64,000 bases of DNA from Haemonchus contortus (taxonomy: Eukaryota > Nematoda > Chromadorea > Rhabditida > Trichostrongylidae), in NCBI GenBank assembly GCA_000469685.2, contig LS997564.1:19099615-19163614 (forward strand), in the 5' to 3' direction. The position numbers and the translations under genes are program-made. The notes beneath the pieces are model-generated. The model was not told where the DNA came from. It was given only the letters and a program-made list of their open reading frames with translations, and did not search any database. Positions 44,261 to 56,955 of this stretch are shown piece by piece. Each line of letters starts with the position of its first letter. Position 1 is the stretch's first letter.

Positions 44261-45524
44261 ACCTGGCTACGACCCAAACCACATTGCTGGTATTGACTGG
44301 ACTTCATAGATGTTTACTATGAGGCCACTATACCCGGATAAACATTCCAGAAAGGGTTCAACCCGAAAGTGATTTTTGTAATGAAAGCAAATTTGAGGCA
44401 AACAGCCTCCAATTCCAAAAGACTCAACGAGAATCAATCCAAATTACAGTCAGCTATGATATTTTTTACCCATATTGCATTTGAAATGGACAATACAAAC
44501 ATTTACTCATCTCTGTGGTACCACTTGCAAGGAGACAATTAGCATTAGGAAAGTGGAAACGACTGAAATTGGAAACCGGTTGTAACAATAGGAGCTTTTT
44601 CATAGGTCCTCGGCAGCTCTCTTTCTCGTTCTTTTTTCTGGGTCCGCATTTATTTTCGAACCCTTTTACTCTACCTAGTTTGCTGGACTCCGTTGACCCT
44701 GCACATGGCCTGTCTTTGATTTCTTCAGTTCTTGGTTACTCGGGAAGCAGTCGATTGTGAAGCACACACATACTTGAAGATGGGTATTGGTAGATAACGG
44801 GTTACCGAAGATTTAGTTCCAGGAGGTAATCTCGTCTGGGTCAATTTGACACGATGGCATGACTGGCTGAGGACATGCTCCTACACCTCGGATAGTCCTG
44901 ATAAGTCCTTGTATATAGTAGATAAGCATGCAACTGCCACTGGGTCTCGAGTCAAAATCGAAAGCGTGGCCCACCCTAATATGTAATCAATTGCCCTCCC
45001 TTCATCAGTTCCCAATGAAAAAGCATATTTGAATCTGCAATAAAGTTCCACCCTGGAAACTTATACAGTCAAGACTTGTACCTTCCGCAAACCTCACCCA
45101 ACCTCCCCGCATTATCTGTTAAATCTGTTTCCAAGTAAAAACTATCTATTACTGAACTGACCATGAGTCTAGCACTACGCGGTTGAATGGCGATGTACAC
45201 TGCAGCGATCTCATGAATAGTCGTTGAACGCGCTAGTTCTAAGTTAGTCTTGACCAAGAGCAAAGCGCAAACAGTGTGCAGCGGGCGAGACAACTAGCCA
45301 GCAATGGCCCCACGCTGTTATCGGATTCGCCATGAAGCAACACGCCAATGATTCTCGTTGAGTCTTTCGGAATTGGAGGCTGTTTGCCTCAAATTTGCTT
45401 TCATTACAAAAATCACTTTCGGGTTGAACCCTTTCTGAAATGTTTATCCGGGTAAAGTCGCCTCATAGTAATCATCTATGAAGTCCAGTCAATACCAGCA
45501 ATGTGGTTTGGGTCGTAGCTAGGT
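44261..45524. mobile_element. 1.26-kb element with 176-bp inverted repeats
   Basis: The arm 44261-44436 (starting ACCTGGCTACGACCCAAAC) is matched in inverted orientation by 45349-45524, also 176 bp, at roughly 90 percent identity by eye. The 0.9-kb interior has no recognisable transposase. This is the architecture of a non-autonomous DNA transposon with long inverted repeats or a fold-back element. Target duplications could not be settled, because a 26-bp piece of the right arm is repeated just outside (45525-45550). Confidence 0.65.
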
Positions 45525-45550
45525 ATCCGGGTAAAGTCGCCTCATAGTAA
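45525..45550 (+). repeat. 26-bp duplication of an internal piece of the adjacent inverted-repeat arm
   Basis: The segment beginning ATCCGGGTAAAGTCGCC is identical to 45445-45470 inside the right arm. It abuts the arm end and is followed by an 11-bp perfect hairpin (45555-45579, AGTCACAGAAA with its complement, 3-nt loop). It is probably a by-product of insertion or repair. Confidence 0.7.
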
Positions 45551-45579
45551 ACAGAGTCACAGAAAAGCTTTCTGTGACT

Positions 45580-47964
45580 TCGGGGTTTCACCTCAATGGA
45601 AGGGCAAGTCGCATAAGGAAAGCTTTGGGTTGAAGTCGGAGAAGTTCAGATAACCATAAGCTGTTTTAGACCCTCAAGCTCCAAAAGGGTGAGGTTTACA
45701 AAAAAATCGATTTCAAAAAATCGTTAAACTTGAAAAAGGGGGGGCCTAGAAGACAACACCCTGATCACATGAGCATTTGGAATGCCTGCCTACATGGGGG
45801 TTCCTGCACTTGAACAGCAAAGATCGTCTTAATGCAGAGGATGGACAATGTGTCCGAGAACATGGCCCAACACAGTTCCCTGCCACCGTCTTTGAGCGTC
45901 CAGCAAATGTGATGGGTGCTCGGAGGCGGTGGTGGTGGAGGGCCAGTGTAAAGGATGGCCACTGAGGATGTATACATATAAAATCAATCGAAAAGGAAAG
46001 AATTTTTTGTTTTTGAACCAATTTATAAAATCTTCTGCACCAAGCATTGGGTGCCAGTGTGGGTGCCATCACTGCCATGAATGAATTGCCACATACAAAA
46101 GAGCGTTTGGTCTGTGTTAGCAGACAGAATGAGCTCAATATTATAGCATCTTGAACGGAGCCCTCCTCCTTCTTCAAGAGAGATCGTCCGGGCCACATAT
46201 ATTAGCCTTTACAAACTTCTTGTCGTGATTACATTCTAAAATATCAATTATTCTAAAAATATGAGGGATTTTCAAGCAAGAAATAGGCTATTAGGCAAAT
46301 ATAGTTACTCATCAGCATTTCTTTTAAGTGCAGCTTCCCCAGCTTAATCTCCCACGGAAATGCTTTTCAGGTGGAGGACATGGCTGATTTCTGGTTGACG
46401 AATTCCCTATGCTCGAGCCTAGGGAGGAAGTGACAGGAAGAGACATTTCCTGAGATAGAATTGGCTAAGCCTGACTAATAGGGAATGAATCAGGGGAGAA
46501 TATAAATGGGTAAGGAATGAACGGAGGTTTATTCGTCGAATCTTTTCCTAATAGAAACCACTTAGTTCAACCTCCCGAGGCTCTTCGATGAGTACAAGCT
46601 CAGTAAGAAAAAATGTGTTAAAGAAAATAAAAAAGTTATATGTCAAGAAACAAAAATGCTCAATATCATGGAAAAGGTGAAAACACCTATGGGAAGATGG
46701 GATAAAGTACATAATAGAATAATCACTAATAAAGCTCTCTAATGAAACCTCTTGGCTATGATCTCTACAACGTCAGCTGAAGGCGTAAAACTACTCTCAA
46801 CTGACATACATAGTCTGATCATGGTACAGCCCCGTGGGTTGAATCCACCGAGGAGCGTATTCTGTCTGCCAGTAAGACCTCGAGCGTAGGTTTAAAGGCA
46901 CAGCTCACGATAATTTTGGATAATTCAGATTATGAAGAAAAATGGAAGATAAGATGGAAAATAATGCGATGGAGGCGAAGGAACTGCGTGGATCAATTTT
47001 GCAAAGTGAAAGGAGGCATCAAGAAATTGTTAAAAAGGGGGCTGAACGAGAATGAGACCAGAAAAAATAAAGAAGAATGGGGCGTCCGGACGAGCTATTC
47101 AGGACAAGCGTGTGCTTCCTGGTGCGAATAGTAGACTATGGTAAAATTCATTCGCTAATAAGCCAAGTTGACAAAAACCCTACTAATAACAGTGAAAATA
47201 GCCCACTTTTTTCAGCCTTTTGAGTTAAGGAACTAGAATAGGAGTCGCAAAAGCAAAAAGAATGAGAGAGAATAAAAGAATGGGAGAAAACATCGCCTCA
47301 TCACTGACCAGCTGATTGTGTGTGGGTCCTAGAACGAATATTGCAATCTGTATCGCCTCGGCAATCGTCTGACGTGACAATGATCGGGAAGTCCGAGCGA
47401 TCCGGTGAAGGGGCTCCCATTATGCCCTAGCTGTTGAGTTTTGGGACCCAGCACGTCCTTTCTGTTACCCTTAGGGGCCACTGGGTTTCCTGGGGGGAAG
47501 AACTCAGAGACCATTTTTATCGTGAAGTGTGCCTTTAAGTTAGATCGGTTGGTGCGTAGCCCACCATGCTAGGACGGTTTCTAAAAATGAAACAACATAG
47601 TATCAAATTATTCGCAGAATATTAATCAAGCAGTTGGGCTATGCACGCAGCCGAGTGTGTCACATGTCTACGACCGCTCACCTTTAATGGTATTAGTGGG
47701 TGGGGGGTCCAGTAGTGTAGACTAAGATGGTTCTGTAGTAATATAAACGCCTCCAATGTGGATTTGCAGGTGTCTCGCTCGACCGATTTCATAGTGCTTC
47801 CCTGTCAGCGCCAACGTGGCTCATTGCAGACTGACAGACAGAACGGCACACATAAAGCAGACACACGAACTTAGTTGTATATAATTTATTTTATTTATTT
47901 ATTTATTTATTTATATTCATATTTATATATAGGATGAAGATGTATGTATTTATAAGATGGAGAG
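45580..47964. other. Intergenic, weak frames only
   Basis: A 150-residue open frame on the minus strand (46198-45746) lacks motifs and competes with other open frames, so I do not call it. Short frames at 46916-47131 and 47329-47514 are also unsupported. A (TTTA)n microsatellite lies at 47885-47915. Confidence 0.45.
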
Positions 47965-48200
47965 GAGGAGGTGGTGAAGAGCTGAGTGACAGACTATTAC
48001 AGGCACGGCCCGGAAATCGAATCCCGGCCTTATACAGAATAGCAAGCCAACCAAGCTCCATCCCTCGATTAATCGGTTCCAGCCTCGTCGGTGAGGATAA
48101 AGGCTCCAACTGCACATCGGTCGATCGTCGACATTCAAACGTCACTATGGTTTTGAGTGGAAGTCGAATGTGCTGGGCGTATGCCTTCAATCAATCGGAG
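47965..48200 (+). repeat. tRNA-derived SINE copy
   Basis: Plus-strand copy: head GGAGGTGGTGAAGAGC, B-box-like AAATCGAATCCCGGC, body GTGAGGATAAAGGCTCCAAC and TGAGTGGAAGTCGAATG, then a diverged tail. Ends about 460 bp upstream of the small secreted-protein gene. Confidence 0.65.
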
Positions 48201-48657
48201 TTCGTTTCGTCACGACTAACTCTGTTCCGCAGCTATTGCAGATCATCGTGAACGCATTCAAACATTCCTACGATCATAGAAGAGAAACCGGTCCATGGCG
48301 TATCGAAAAGTGATCCACACCTTACATTTTATTTTTTCATACTCAATCACCTTAATAAGTAGTTAAGCGAAATACACAAGCACGTAGCATAGGTGGTATG
48401 CCCTCACAAATATCAACGGAAGAACAGTACATAGTGGCTTGTGATATAGGTCATTAGGTCCAGCCCCCTTTCCAATACACGTCATTTTTTGCTTAAACCC
48501 AATCAGTACTGTGACTGGATCGCTTTACTCCATTCATGACCGAACGAATTACCGCCTTCTCAGCTTGACTCCGCCCTTCGTCGCCAAGAAGGCGTGGTCG
48601 TGTCTCCAGAAGGCGCTGCGTGCCAACGTGACTCGTCGACAGCGCTACTCACGCAAC

Positions 48658-49095
48658 ATGCATTCTACCACCTTCGTCCTTCTGTTCACCGTTGTGGCCT
48701 GTATCTCCTACAGTTATTCGCAACCTTGTACAACGGCTGGATGTGAAGAGGCTGTCGCCGACATCGGGCTACCGAGCGAATACAGACGTGAGTTCGAAGG
48801 CTTATCACTACTAAACCGGCAATTACCCCAACTTTGATTTGAAACAGAAATCATTATCTGCCTCAGGTTAGCCTCAAATTTACCATCCCCTTCTTCCCAC
48901 ACTTTCTGAAACTAACGGACTCTAGGTAGTGAGACTTACGCGGAGCAAAGAAGCCTAGGAGATTCCTCCGTCGGATTTCGCGATCGGGATCAAACAGATG
49001 CGTTCCAGGCTTCAGAAGACAAAAAGCCCCTTACGAACCCATTAGCTGCTCATCATCCCAGTCCAGTATATCCTCCATTAGTCCGGCTCCATTAG
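48658..49095 (+). CDS. Small secreted protein, 99 residues, two exons
   Basis: Exon 1 (48658-48787) encodes a clear signal peptide, MHSTTFVLLFTVVACISYSY, then SQPCTTAGCEEAVADIGLPS. It ends at a GTGAGT donor in phase 1. After a 138-nt intron ending CTCTAG, exon 2 (48926-49095) encodes a hydrophilic stretch (RSLGDSSVGFRDRDQTDAF) and a proline/histidine-rich tail (AAHHPSPVYPPLVRLH) to a TAG. The two exons sum to exactly 100 codons including stop. Only two cysteines, both near the mature N-terminus, are present. The family is not recognised; a secreted peptide precursor is possible (dibasic RR near the exon junction) but unproven. Upstream in-frame codons exist, but this ATG gives the signal peptide. 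Confidence 0.65.
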
Positions 49096-52000
49096 ATCTC
49101 TGATGTCGATTGAACCTTTACTCGATGGAAAGCTGAGCTCACAAAGAACGCAATGGTCTTCCTCATTCTTTCTTATGGATAGTAGGACTGTCTTGTTTCT
49201 CTCGCAGTATTACAGTACTGCTGCGCGAAGTGTCTGAACATCCTGTGAGACCGACGACTTTTAATGAAGACGACAATGTTCCAGGAAGTAGTACAGCAGG
49301 TCGACCCAGAGCCCATCCTATGAACATCAGAAACGTCAAGCAACCTGTTTGGCAGTTTCTTTGGCTTTGGCTTTTTGGCTTTTGACTTAACCGAGAGACG
49401 ACGGCTTTCTTTCGATGTTTACGAGTAATCTTTACTCATATGTAACTTTATTTGGATTAGCCATTCAACCCATTGTAAGAAGGAGGTTTCAAATTGGGCC
49501 ACTGTTGGGATCTGAGCATTTAACTTTAGTTGACGAGTGGATGCAATTAGCGGCTGACCACTTCTTTCAAGGAACCTAAAAAGGGATAGCAAACGAATTC
49601 AAATTCGTGAAAATTGTTAGTCTCGGATGGCAGCTTCCTTTCACTCATCGGTCTAGAGGTGCTAAGCTGAAGCGAAATAATTTTGCCTCTGGACAAAACT
49701 CGCGGTACCAAAGTCAAGTAGCTCCCTCACAGCACGGGAAAAGAATCTGTTCTGATCTCGCCTGTTCGTGCTGAACCTTCCCTCTTTTTGGGTAGATTGA
49801 CTAGCTCTGGGCTATTTGGCATGAAAAAGAGGTTGATAGAGGTTTAACCACACAATCAGAAGCCGCTTCAATCCCAAAGGGAAGTCAAGGACGTCTCATT
49901 TCAGTTTCAACCAAATAAGAGACCCAGGAAACTTTATGCCAAGACATTCAAAGAGTAAATCGACTCTCCGAATTCCTCATAGAAGGACAATCTCGGAAAG
50001 AAATCACTTCATGGGGAGGGGACACGAGGGGGGGGGGGGGAGGACCCAGTCATACGAATTCGTAGCACTGAGGATCTTGGACAAACGATAAGAAAAATGA
50101 GAAGCTCAGTTTATTTGTGGGCCCTCTTCCACGATCTCCTTGAGGGTATCCTATTGAGTGAACCCATCGTCCTTTCACGTCTTCGACTCAAGCGACTGGA
50201 ATTGGTGTTCCAATTCTTTTGCAAGCTCATGAAGAAGAACCCAAAACCTACATATCAGGTCTGCTATGCAGGGCTTTAGCATGAGAAGGACAAAACCTAG
50301 ACCTCAGTAAAGAGTACGGAGTAGGAGCAGAACAAAGTAGTAAAGCACCAGGATCCTGCACGGGTCGTATTCATAGATCAGCACTATTAATCGACGGACT
50401 AATTCCATATCCGAAACGCCAATGCCGCTCCGGTTTGTGCCTTTTATTATCAAAGCACAGATATAAAATCCAAAAAAGCCCCAAATAAAATCCTCAAATC
50501 CAATCAGAGCTTGTGAAGAGAAGAATTCCAAATTCGAAAATCCATAAATATCGGTTCAATCAAATTCGAATTCATTATTGCGTCGAAACAATAAATAATG
50601 TCAAATGTTAACTACTTCAACCACCCACGGTCTGCTCAAGAATTGAAAAACCCATCAAATCGACGATTTTCAATCGACGAATAATCTCAAAGTGGGTCCT
50701 GAAGGAAAGCTGACGAGTGTGAATGGTCTCAAATGGCTTTTCCTACGGGTGTTATTGTTGGGTTTCCCGCACAGAAATCATTAGCCTACGGTTTACTAAC
50801 AATGATGAACCCATATTACCCAAATGTCATTTTCATTAATGTAAGTCCAATTAGATAATGAGGTTTCCAGAATTCACAGTACATATATCACCTGAGATCT
50901 GAGCACCTGAGAAATGATTGAAGGAAAAATAAGTCGTTCATTGGAAGGGCAAAACATAGTTTCAGCACAAACTAACTACTGTAGAATGTTGGGTGTGGGT
51001 TACTGTAGTGGCATTTGAAAGCAGTAGGTTTATATCTGCTTTATATGAATGTTTATGCCGTTTAATCTCCTTTCTTACCTGACTTTCATGATTGGCAATG
51101 ATTGCAGGTGGTAAGTGAGGCAATCGGGAAGCACTTTTTGCCAGCATCTCGCAATGGGTTCGATTCTGTTCTCCTGCCGATTATGGTTTCCATTTCAATG
51201 GTTATTTGATTGCTTCCAGAAATACCTGAAAAAGAGAATATCGCTTGTCTCGAGAAAGTTGAATGTAGAGTGGATTATTGGTAACAGGAGACTAAGAAAT
51301 TAACTTCAAAGCTGTGAAAATACTTCAGAAAATCCCCACGATTTTTAAATTTTGGAATGGGCACAAGACACGGCTTGTTCCATGGATGCTACAAAGATAT
51401 CTCTTTGTTTTGTTCAGGGCTGATGCCAAGTTGAGCCCTCTCCCTCGCAACCTGAAAAAAGTGACAGGGACATCTCTTTACATATGAAGACCCAGATGGG
51501 ACGAGAAGCTATAATCCAAAAACTCCTCGGGAAATTGCCAGTTATGACACAAACGATTCGCCAAGTTTTATTTTGCAGTCAATGGGCCTCTCCTGAAAGC
51601 ACCGGTTCAATTTTTGGCAGTATAAATACGGGATCATAAAGATATTTGATTCACCCTGGGTGGCCTCCAAGCATTTCCCGCGTCTGTCTCCCTCCCTCCC
51701 TCTCTGATTTTGATCTTTCTCTACCCTACATATGCTTATCTCAATCTTTCTCAAGACAGTCTGCTTTCTATTTCTCACGGCCACAAAATCAAATGAAACC
51801 ATAGAAGCCCCTCCATCCCTGCTGAAATGGTGCTGATAAGATGGCAGGCCATCGTCACCAAATGAGTGCAAGTTCATAGATCGACTACCAAATCCATAAG
51901 GGATATTGCCCAAACCAGCCAATCACATCCTCTTCTCTCCTTCAAATAACCAATCCAGAAAAATAAAACGATAGGTTACTGACTTGGGCACTACCTAATC

Positions 52001-52714
52001 CCAATGATAACTTCATAGCTCAATTACCACTCGAGTGTTAATACGATGCTGGACGAAAGTCAAATGCGCGGCGCGTCAAAAAACAATCTAGTTAAGAAGA
52101 AAGCCCTGTTGCCCTAGTTGTTTAAGACTAAGTAGATCGGGAAATCGAAGCCTCTCGTGTATACTGATATCCGCCCTATGAGACTAGGAACGGCTGAGTT
52201 CGCGCACTTCAAGTTGCAACCGATCTAACTCAAATAAAAGCCCTTGAAAGGATGCTTCGTTCCCAATAAACCCCTTCAGGTGTACTGATTCAATCGAGCA
52301 GTCCCCTTGAAATTGAAGCAGACAAACCAAAACGCGAGATCGTTAATCGGGCCCTACCGAAAAGTTAGTGCCACTGAACCAATTTACGAGGCTCTAGGTT
52401 AGTCTGAGGCAAGCAAGTCCCTTTATGATCACGAAGGGATGTTGAGAAGTTCGGAGAACGGCGAAAGCACGACCTATGACCATTACCTAAAATGAGGAGC
52501 GTAAATGTGGTCACACTGGGCTAGAGAAAATAGGGTTTCTCGAAGAACGGACCAGTTCTTCGAAACTTATTTTTTACGATCCACCACCTAGCTGGCTGTT
52601 CTTTATGGTTTACGGGAAGAAGGTATGACTGTGTAAAGTCAGAAACACTTGGTAGAATCCTTGTTAAATCGGTATCAATAATAATAAATCAAATAGGTAA
52701 AGTATCGGGGCGTT
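49096..52714. other. Intergenic, nothing recognised
   Basis: Contains a 13-nt G tract at 50028-50040. A 126-residue minus frame at 51922-51542 is open but shows no motif. No supported gene or family repeat. Confidence 0.45.
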
Positions 52715-52990
52715 GATCAATCCCGTCTGAGGAATGCGCCCCCGCATTCGACTTCCATTTAGAATCGTAGTAGCCTATTGAAAGCGTATGTGGCCTATAC
52801 AATGACTTGCGGTGGCCATCCGATGTACAAGTCAATGCTTTTATCCTCTCAGACGAGACTGGTACCAATTCACCGACCCCGGAGGGATGGAAGGCTTGCT
52901 TGGGTTAGGCGGATATCGATCCGGGCTTCAAACCCCTGACCATGCGTGTGAGATAGTGCGCCACTTCCCACGACACCACCCCCCCCCCCA
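52715..52990 (-). repeat. tRNA-derived SINE, well-preserved copy
   Basis: The tail (GAATGCGCCCCCGCATTCGA), body (TTGCGGTGGCCATCCGATGT, CCGACCCCGGAGGGATGGAA) and head (GTGCGCCACTTCCCACGACACC) are all present in minus orientation. The B box reads CTTCAAACCCC on the plus strand. An 11-nt C tract closes the head. Confidence 0.8.
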
Positions 52991-55900
52991 TTTTTTCAAG
53001 AGTCTACTTTTTAAGAGTTCACTAGCTCTTTCAAGTTCGTTCAAGAAAGTGTCAACAAAAACCTCCACTATAAACAGTTCGCCATATGGCGTGTTGATCC
53101 ACCGTGGTTACCAAGAACGAAGAAAGCCCAAGGTACCCGTCTTGGTGGCGGCAAAGGAAGTATTCACCATTACGTGACTGCTGTTTAACCGCATAATGCG
53201 TGATAAAGAGGGCCAATTCTGATCCATTTCACTTCGACTGGCAAAGAATAGGTGTATTGTATTGAAGTATGCTTTCTTATGGATATTTTCCTTGAAACTG
53301 CCATCGATAGCGGCTTGAGGACATTAACGACTCTTGAGCTGAAAGCAGCACCCCTGAGCCCTTCTTCGTAACGACTACTCATGGGCTCTGCCATACTCCG
53401 ATTCCTCATTCCAGTAAAATTTTATAGAGCGAGCTGAGCCCTCGTTGTTGAGGTTGTTCCAAGACTACTTAGTTTCTACGATGCGCATCGTTAAATATGC
53501 TATTCTGGTCGGTCACGATGGGTTTAATAAACATTTGCGTGATCTGGGATGGATAGCACGCATCACCTCATAACTGCCACATTTCCATGCGCTCCCATCA
53601 CTCACATTCAATGTTTGCAACAGCAATTGCAACGACAAACTATTCCTGGTCGAGATAGCGGGAATTTGAATGACTGCTAAGCTTATAAGGAAACTGTTTC
53701 TCTCTTCTAGATTCCTTTTCAACAGAAAAATGGGAGAAGTGGGCTGTAGGGATATGATAATCCGAAAAGGAAAAGGAAAAAGCTGATACGAGTATTCGAA
53801 GGTCTGAACAACTCGACGATGATCAGTCACCTCGTGGTGTCGATGTATGGTTTCACTTATGATTTCAAAAAATTTCAATGTCTGTTACGGAAGTAGCAAG
53901 AGATTTCGAGCATTTTCAGCACCTCAAGGATGATAAGAGGAGTTCAGGTATCGGAGAACGGAAGGAAGTATGAAGATAATAGATGGAAGAAGTAAATAAT
54001 GGGACAATGGGATTTCCCCTGTGCAGGCAGCCAGTGGAAGAATTCTCTCAACTCTGAAGGGAATCACTCCAATTCATCCTAATTCCTCTCTCTCCTCAGA
54101 AGCAAGAGAGAAGTTGGACATCTCTCAACTCTGTGCTGTTCTGGTTGGTCTCAACTGAGGCCTTTCTCTTACTTCACAAGTCTTCGACGGAGAAGTGGAC
54201 AAAATGTAGGAAACGGAAGATTTGTTAGCAAATGAGTTGAAGACCATTCCATATTTGTTGGATACTCCAAGGAAAATGAACAGAATTTCAAATTCACCGT
54301 GGCTGCTCTTCATTACATCGCTCTCCATCTCACCAGACTTCGAGTAAAGGGCTTACGCACTGCGAAGGATTGGAATGAAGGAAAACTTTGACTATTCTGC
54401 AGAACGAGGTTGCAAACTGTTATTTAGTGGATTCGTAGAGGATTGGAATAAGGGGAGATCTCTGGCTATTTTATAGAGAGAGGATGCGAATCGTCAGTTA
54501 ATGGGTCCCATGAACCCACAGGCAACAAGCACGGCTTTGTAGAGCTGTAGCTCCAAAATAATGGATTGATACATGACCATACTCATCATGACTGCAACTC
54601 TATCATATATTGTATGAGATTTCTCCTCATAAAGGACACGAAAGAACCGCAGCTGACGCCCATTACCTTTATAACATGCTGAGCAATTAAAGGCTGGAAA
54701 AGCTGCATTTATCTTGGTGGTAAGTTGCAATTTATCAGCAAATCGTGATGTCGTTAGACAAGGAACCTTTCAAGAGATCAAAAAACTCAGTATGAGTCAT
54801 GATCAATGGTTTCCGGGCCAGTCCCTGGCTTCTTCTGAGTCTTCACCCGTTTTAATCACATAATAAATGGGGGATAGAATGGGGATGGGGGATAGAGCGC
54901 TGCGTGTTGAAAGCTTCCCTTTCTGGTGGACCCAAATGATTGTTTCCACTTGGAATCGTATTGGCACGGTTGGTCTATTAACTGCTCACAACTAAAGAGG
55001 GGCAAGAGGTTCGATTTCACAAGACTTCCACCAGAACTACACCCCTTTAATGTCAAGAACACTTGAATGGAATACGTCTTGCACCGTTCCTTTGGCTGTA
55101 GTTGTACCGGGGATTTGGACTGACTGCCAACTAAGAATTCTGAACTATCAAACTTCCAGTTTTCGTTACCTGTTGCTTCGAGTACGCTACGGCCATACTC
55201 GTCGAATAGTTCCTGATGTCGTCACATACTGTAATGGCCTTTACATAGAACGAATGAACCGTCTCTGAAAAATCGCATGATCATTAACTGAGTGTGACAA
55301 GCTCCAATTCACATGCCCAGACTTTCTACGTAATACAACAAAAAGTATAAAAAGCGTAAAAATGACAGTCTGACGCTTTCAAATCTTCTGCATGACTTGT
55401 GTTGATTGGGTTGGAAGAATAGGTACTCTACCTAAACAAGCCTTTCAATTGAGGTTATGGCTCATTAGGCCTAAAACAAGACAGTTTCCAGCCTCTAAAT
55501 TGATGGATTTCGTAGAAGTATGCGTAACAAGAACTATCGGACCAAAAGACCAAAAGCAATAATCCGCGATGAAAACCAATCCTTATAACTATTCAATCGG
55601 ATCGTGACTTTCACGAAGTCTCTCGAGGTTGTACATGCAGTCGTGGAGTTCTGCTACGTTATGCGCTGCCAGATGGCACAGACGTCACTTTTTTGTTCGA
55701 GTAAAATAGAGTGCATCCCTTGAGAGCGGTCAGAAAAGGTAAGGTTTCACCTGACTTTCTGGTCTACCTGATCAAACTCTTGAATGAATTCTGTCTCATA
55801 GTCATCGTTACCCTAGAATTGACCGACTTCTGAAAGATGTGTATGAACTGTAGGAGGGAAAGTTGCCAAAACATCCCCAAACGTTCGTAGAAGTATGTAT

Positions 55901-56494
55901 TGCTCGCAAAATTTCAATGCATTCAGTGGCACTACGATTCCTCCACTGAAGGGAGGTAGTCCAACACCTATCATTACTGTTTCCTCCCAACTCTTCTCCC
56001 TTCTGCTTGTTCCGCAACCACAAGACGTCCTTTCATTAACGAATTCGAAAAACAAAGAGTAGAACGATTACAGCTGACTTTGAATTTTGCTTAGCACCGT
56101 AATGACTACATTCTCCCAAGCATTACTGTGTATTACGGTATGCTATCATCAAATCTCCTTTTACTGCCATCACATCCAAAGTACGCTATCTTCGCCTATC
56201 CTTCACTAAGAAAGGGATGTTGTCCTAACGAAGATAGCAAGAGGGACAACTTATCGTTAGCACAATTTCACTAATAGAGTAGCATTAGTCCAGTCCCATT
56301 CAAAAATCAACGACCACGCTAAAGCAGTTCTGGAACAGAGAATGTTAGGGCAAATTCTTGAAAGTTTCCGAAAAGGATTTTTGGGAACGTTTGCGCTTCT
56401 TATAAGACCGTATTAATCGAAGCCTCGTTCCTCATAGGGAAGTTTTCGATGAGAGAAGTTCTTGATGAATCCAAAAATCTGCGGCCGAACTCAG
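52991..56494. other. Intergenic; probably contains the missing 5' exon(s) of flp-25
   Basis: The signal-peptide exon of the flp-25 gene should lie upstream of 56495 and end in phase 2, but none of the candidate ATGs gave both a signal peptide and the right phase. A short hydrophobic frame at 54574 (MTILIMTATLSYI) has a donor, but in phase 0. Nothing else was recognised. Confidence 0.4.
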
Positions 56495-56955
56495 AAGGTT
56501 GGTGGGTTCAAGTGGCTCGGACAGCATCCTCGATCCCTTCCCTGACAAAGTCTATGCACTATCCAACTTCTACCCAAGTAAGTAGTGTTCGAAGTGTTGG
56601 AAAATTCCAACCACCCACCCGCAAACCAAGAATAACAATCCAATCTGATATAAACCACTGAAAAAAACCTCTCCTCGAATCCCCTCGAATTTAAATGAAT
56701 GGTAAGATTGCGATGAATACGCTCCAGATAGCAGTTTTTCTCTGGAAGTTCGATCATACTACACCATACCGTACTCTACCATCACGTACCGTAATCGATA
56801 TTCATTCAGAGAAGCGTCACTACGACTTCGTACGATTTGGGCGAGCAGCGGGTCCAGAGAAGAAAGCCTCGTACGATTACATCCGATTTGGTAAACGAAG
56901 TCAAATTGATTCAGACGACTTGAATGCTCGATTCTCACCCTATCAATTCTTGTAA
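56495..56955 (+). CDS. flp-25: FMRFamide-like neuropeptide precursor FLP-25 (two 3' exons)
   Basis: Exon 56810-56955 encodes KRHYDFVRFGR, a short spacer, then KKASYDYIRFGKR and a 15-residue tail ending FSPYQFL and TAA. Dibasic or basic cleavage sites plus glycine amide donors predict HYDFVRFamide and ASYDYIRFamide. Caenorhabditis elegans flp-25 makes DYDFVRFamide and ASYDYIRFamide, so the identity is firm, with one D-to-H change. The preceding exon 56495-56577 (LVGSSGSDSILDPFPDKVY and onward) has a GTAAGT donor at 56578, and its phase completes the lysine before KR. The 232-nt intron ends TTCATTCAG. The product is a secreted neuropeptide precursor of neurons. The signal-peptide exon is not identified. 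Confidence 0.9.

Noticed and set aside
45746..46198. 150-residue minus-strand open frame
   Set aside because: Several frames are open on both strands over the same bases, and no motif or splice site supports this one.
53513..53878. 121-residue minus-strand open frame
   Set aside because: No motif, no supporting splice sites and no signal peptide; composition is not distinct from the surroundings.
54574..54612. Signal-peptide exon of flp-25
   Set aside because: MTILIMTATLSYI is hydrophobic and followed by a GT, but the donor phase is 0 while the next exon needs phase 2.
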